This document shows positions 63,961 to 64,000 of a stretch of DNA of 64,000 nucleotides, one piece after another. The stretch spans positions 124,001 through 188,000 of the forward strand of contig JACPDN010000013.1 in the NCBI GenBank assembly GCA_016183985.1, written 5' to 3'. The DNA comes from Pseudomonadota bacterium (GTDB lineage Bacteria; Pseudomonadota; Alphaproteobacteria; Dongiales; Dongiaceae). Position 1 is the first letter of the stretch; each line of letters starts with the position of its first letter. The position numbers and the translations under genes are program-made. The notes beneath the pieces are model-generated. The model searched no databases. It worked only from the letters and a program-made list of their open reading frames with translations, and had not been told where the DNA came from.

Positions 63961-64000
63961 AGGAAGTCTGTTTCGTTTGTTTTCTGAACCGCGTTTTTCT

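Noticed and set aside
1-64000. tRNA, rRNA, prophage, transposon or plasmid functions
   Set aside because: No cloverleaf-type sequence, rRNA stretch, transposase, integrase, phage structural or replication gene was found while reading both strands; a covariance-model scan would be needed to exclude small RNAs fully.

Overview
The window comes from a high-GC alphaproteobacterial chromosome. The block ruvC-ruvA-ruvB-ybgC-tolQ-tolR-tolA-tolB-pal-cpoB-tilS-ftsH-folP-glmM, the block tkt / DUF4164-zapA-6S RNA-5-FTHF cyclo-ligase, and the palindromic intergenic repeats all fit Alphaproteobacteria. A Rhodospirillales-type member is my best guess (inference). I see no phage, plasmid, transposase, CRISPR array or tRNA.

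Left part (1-27 kb) is a carbohydrate-uptake island. On the minus strand a LacI-type regulator heads a pentose operon: regulator, xylulokinase (xylB), xylose isomerase (xylA), a TIM-barrel sugar-phosphate isomerase/epimerase and a Gfo/Idh/MocA oxidoreductase cut by the window edge. Diverging from it is a long plus-strand operon. It encodes a CUT1-type sugar ABC importer (binding protein, two permeases, a 70-aa membrane protein, two ATPases) and then a complete phosphoenolpyruvate-driven dihydroxyacetone kinase system: DhaL, DhaM-type EIIA, HPr, enzyme I, a small HTH-like protein and DhaK. The shared upstream region carries a phased set of TGTTTAGTG-type repeats. Converging on dhaK is a minus-strand operon of binding protein, two permeases, SIS-domain protein and PfkB kinase. 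It has no ATPase gene, which is the layout of the Bacillus fructosamine (frl) operon. A ROK regulator diverges from it. A polyamine-type (PotABCD-like) ABC system follows, with its Tat-type binding protein divergent from the permease and ATPase genes.

Middle part (27-41 kb): a NylB-like serine hydrolase, a secreted polysaccharide-lyase-like protein, a MAPEG membrane protein, then gap and tkt, which join pentose phosphate flux to glycolysis. Diverging from tkt are DUF4164, zapA, 6S RNA, a 5-formyl-THF cyclo-ligase and a YmdB-type phosphoesterase. An MHYT-PAS histidine kinase, a small unknown protein, a YebC protein and ruvCAB come next.

Right part (41-64 kb): ybgC-tolQRAB-pal, a second Pal-like lipoprotein, cpoB, tilS, ftsH, folP, glmM and gloA (envelope constriction, tRNA modification, proteolysis, folate and peptidoglycan precursor genes). 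After these lie a methyl-accepting chemotaxis protein, an acetyltransferase/EamA exporter/acetyltransferase operon under a 30-bp palindrome, citrate synthase with an unusual Lys/Ala-rich N-terminal tail, an ABC-2 exporter pair, and two more polyamine-type permeases whose partners lie beyond the window.

The most interesting parts are the ABC-plus-dha-PTS operon with its uncharacterised small proteins and the ATPase-less frl-like operon next to it. The substrate assignments for both are inferences.
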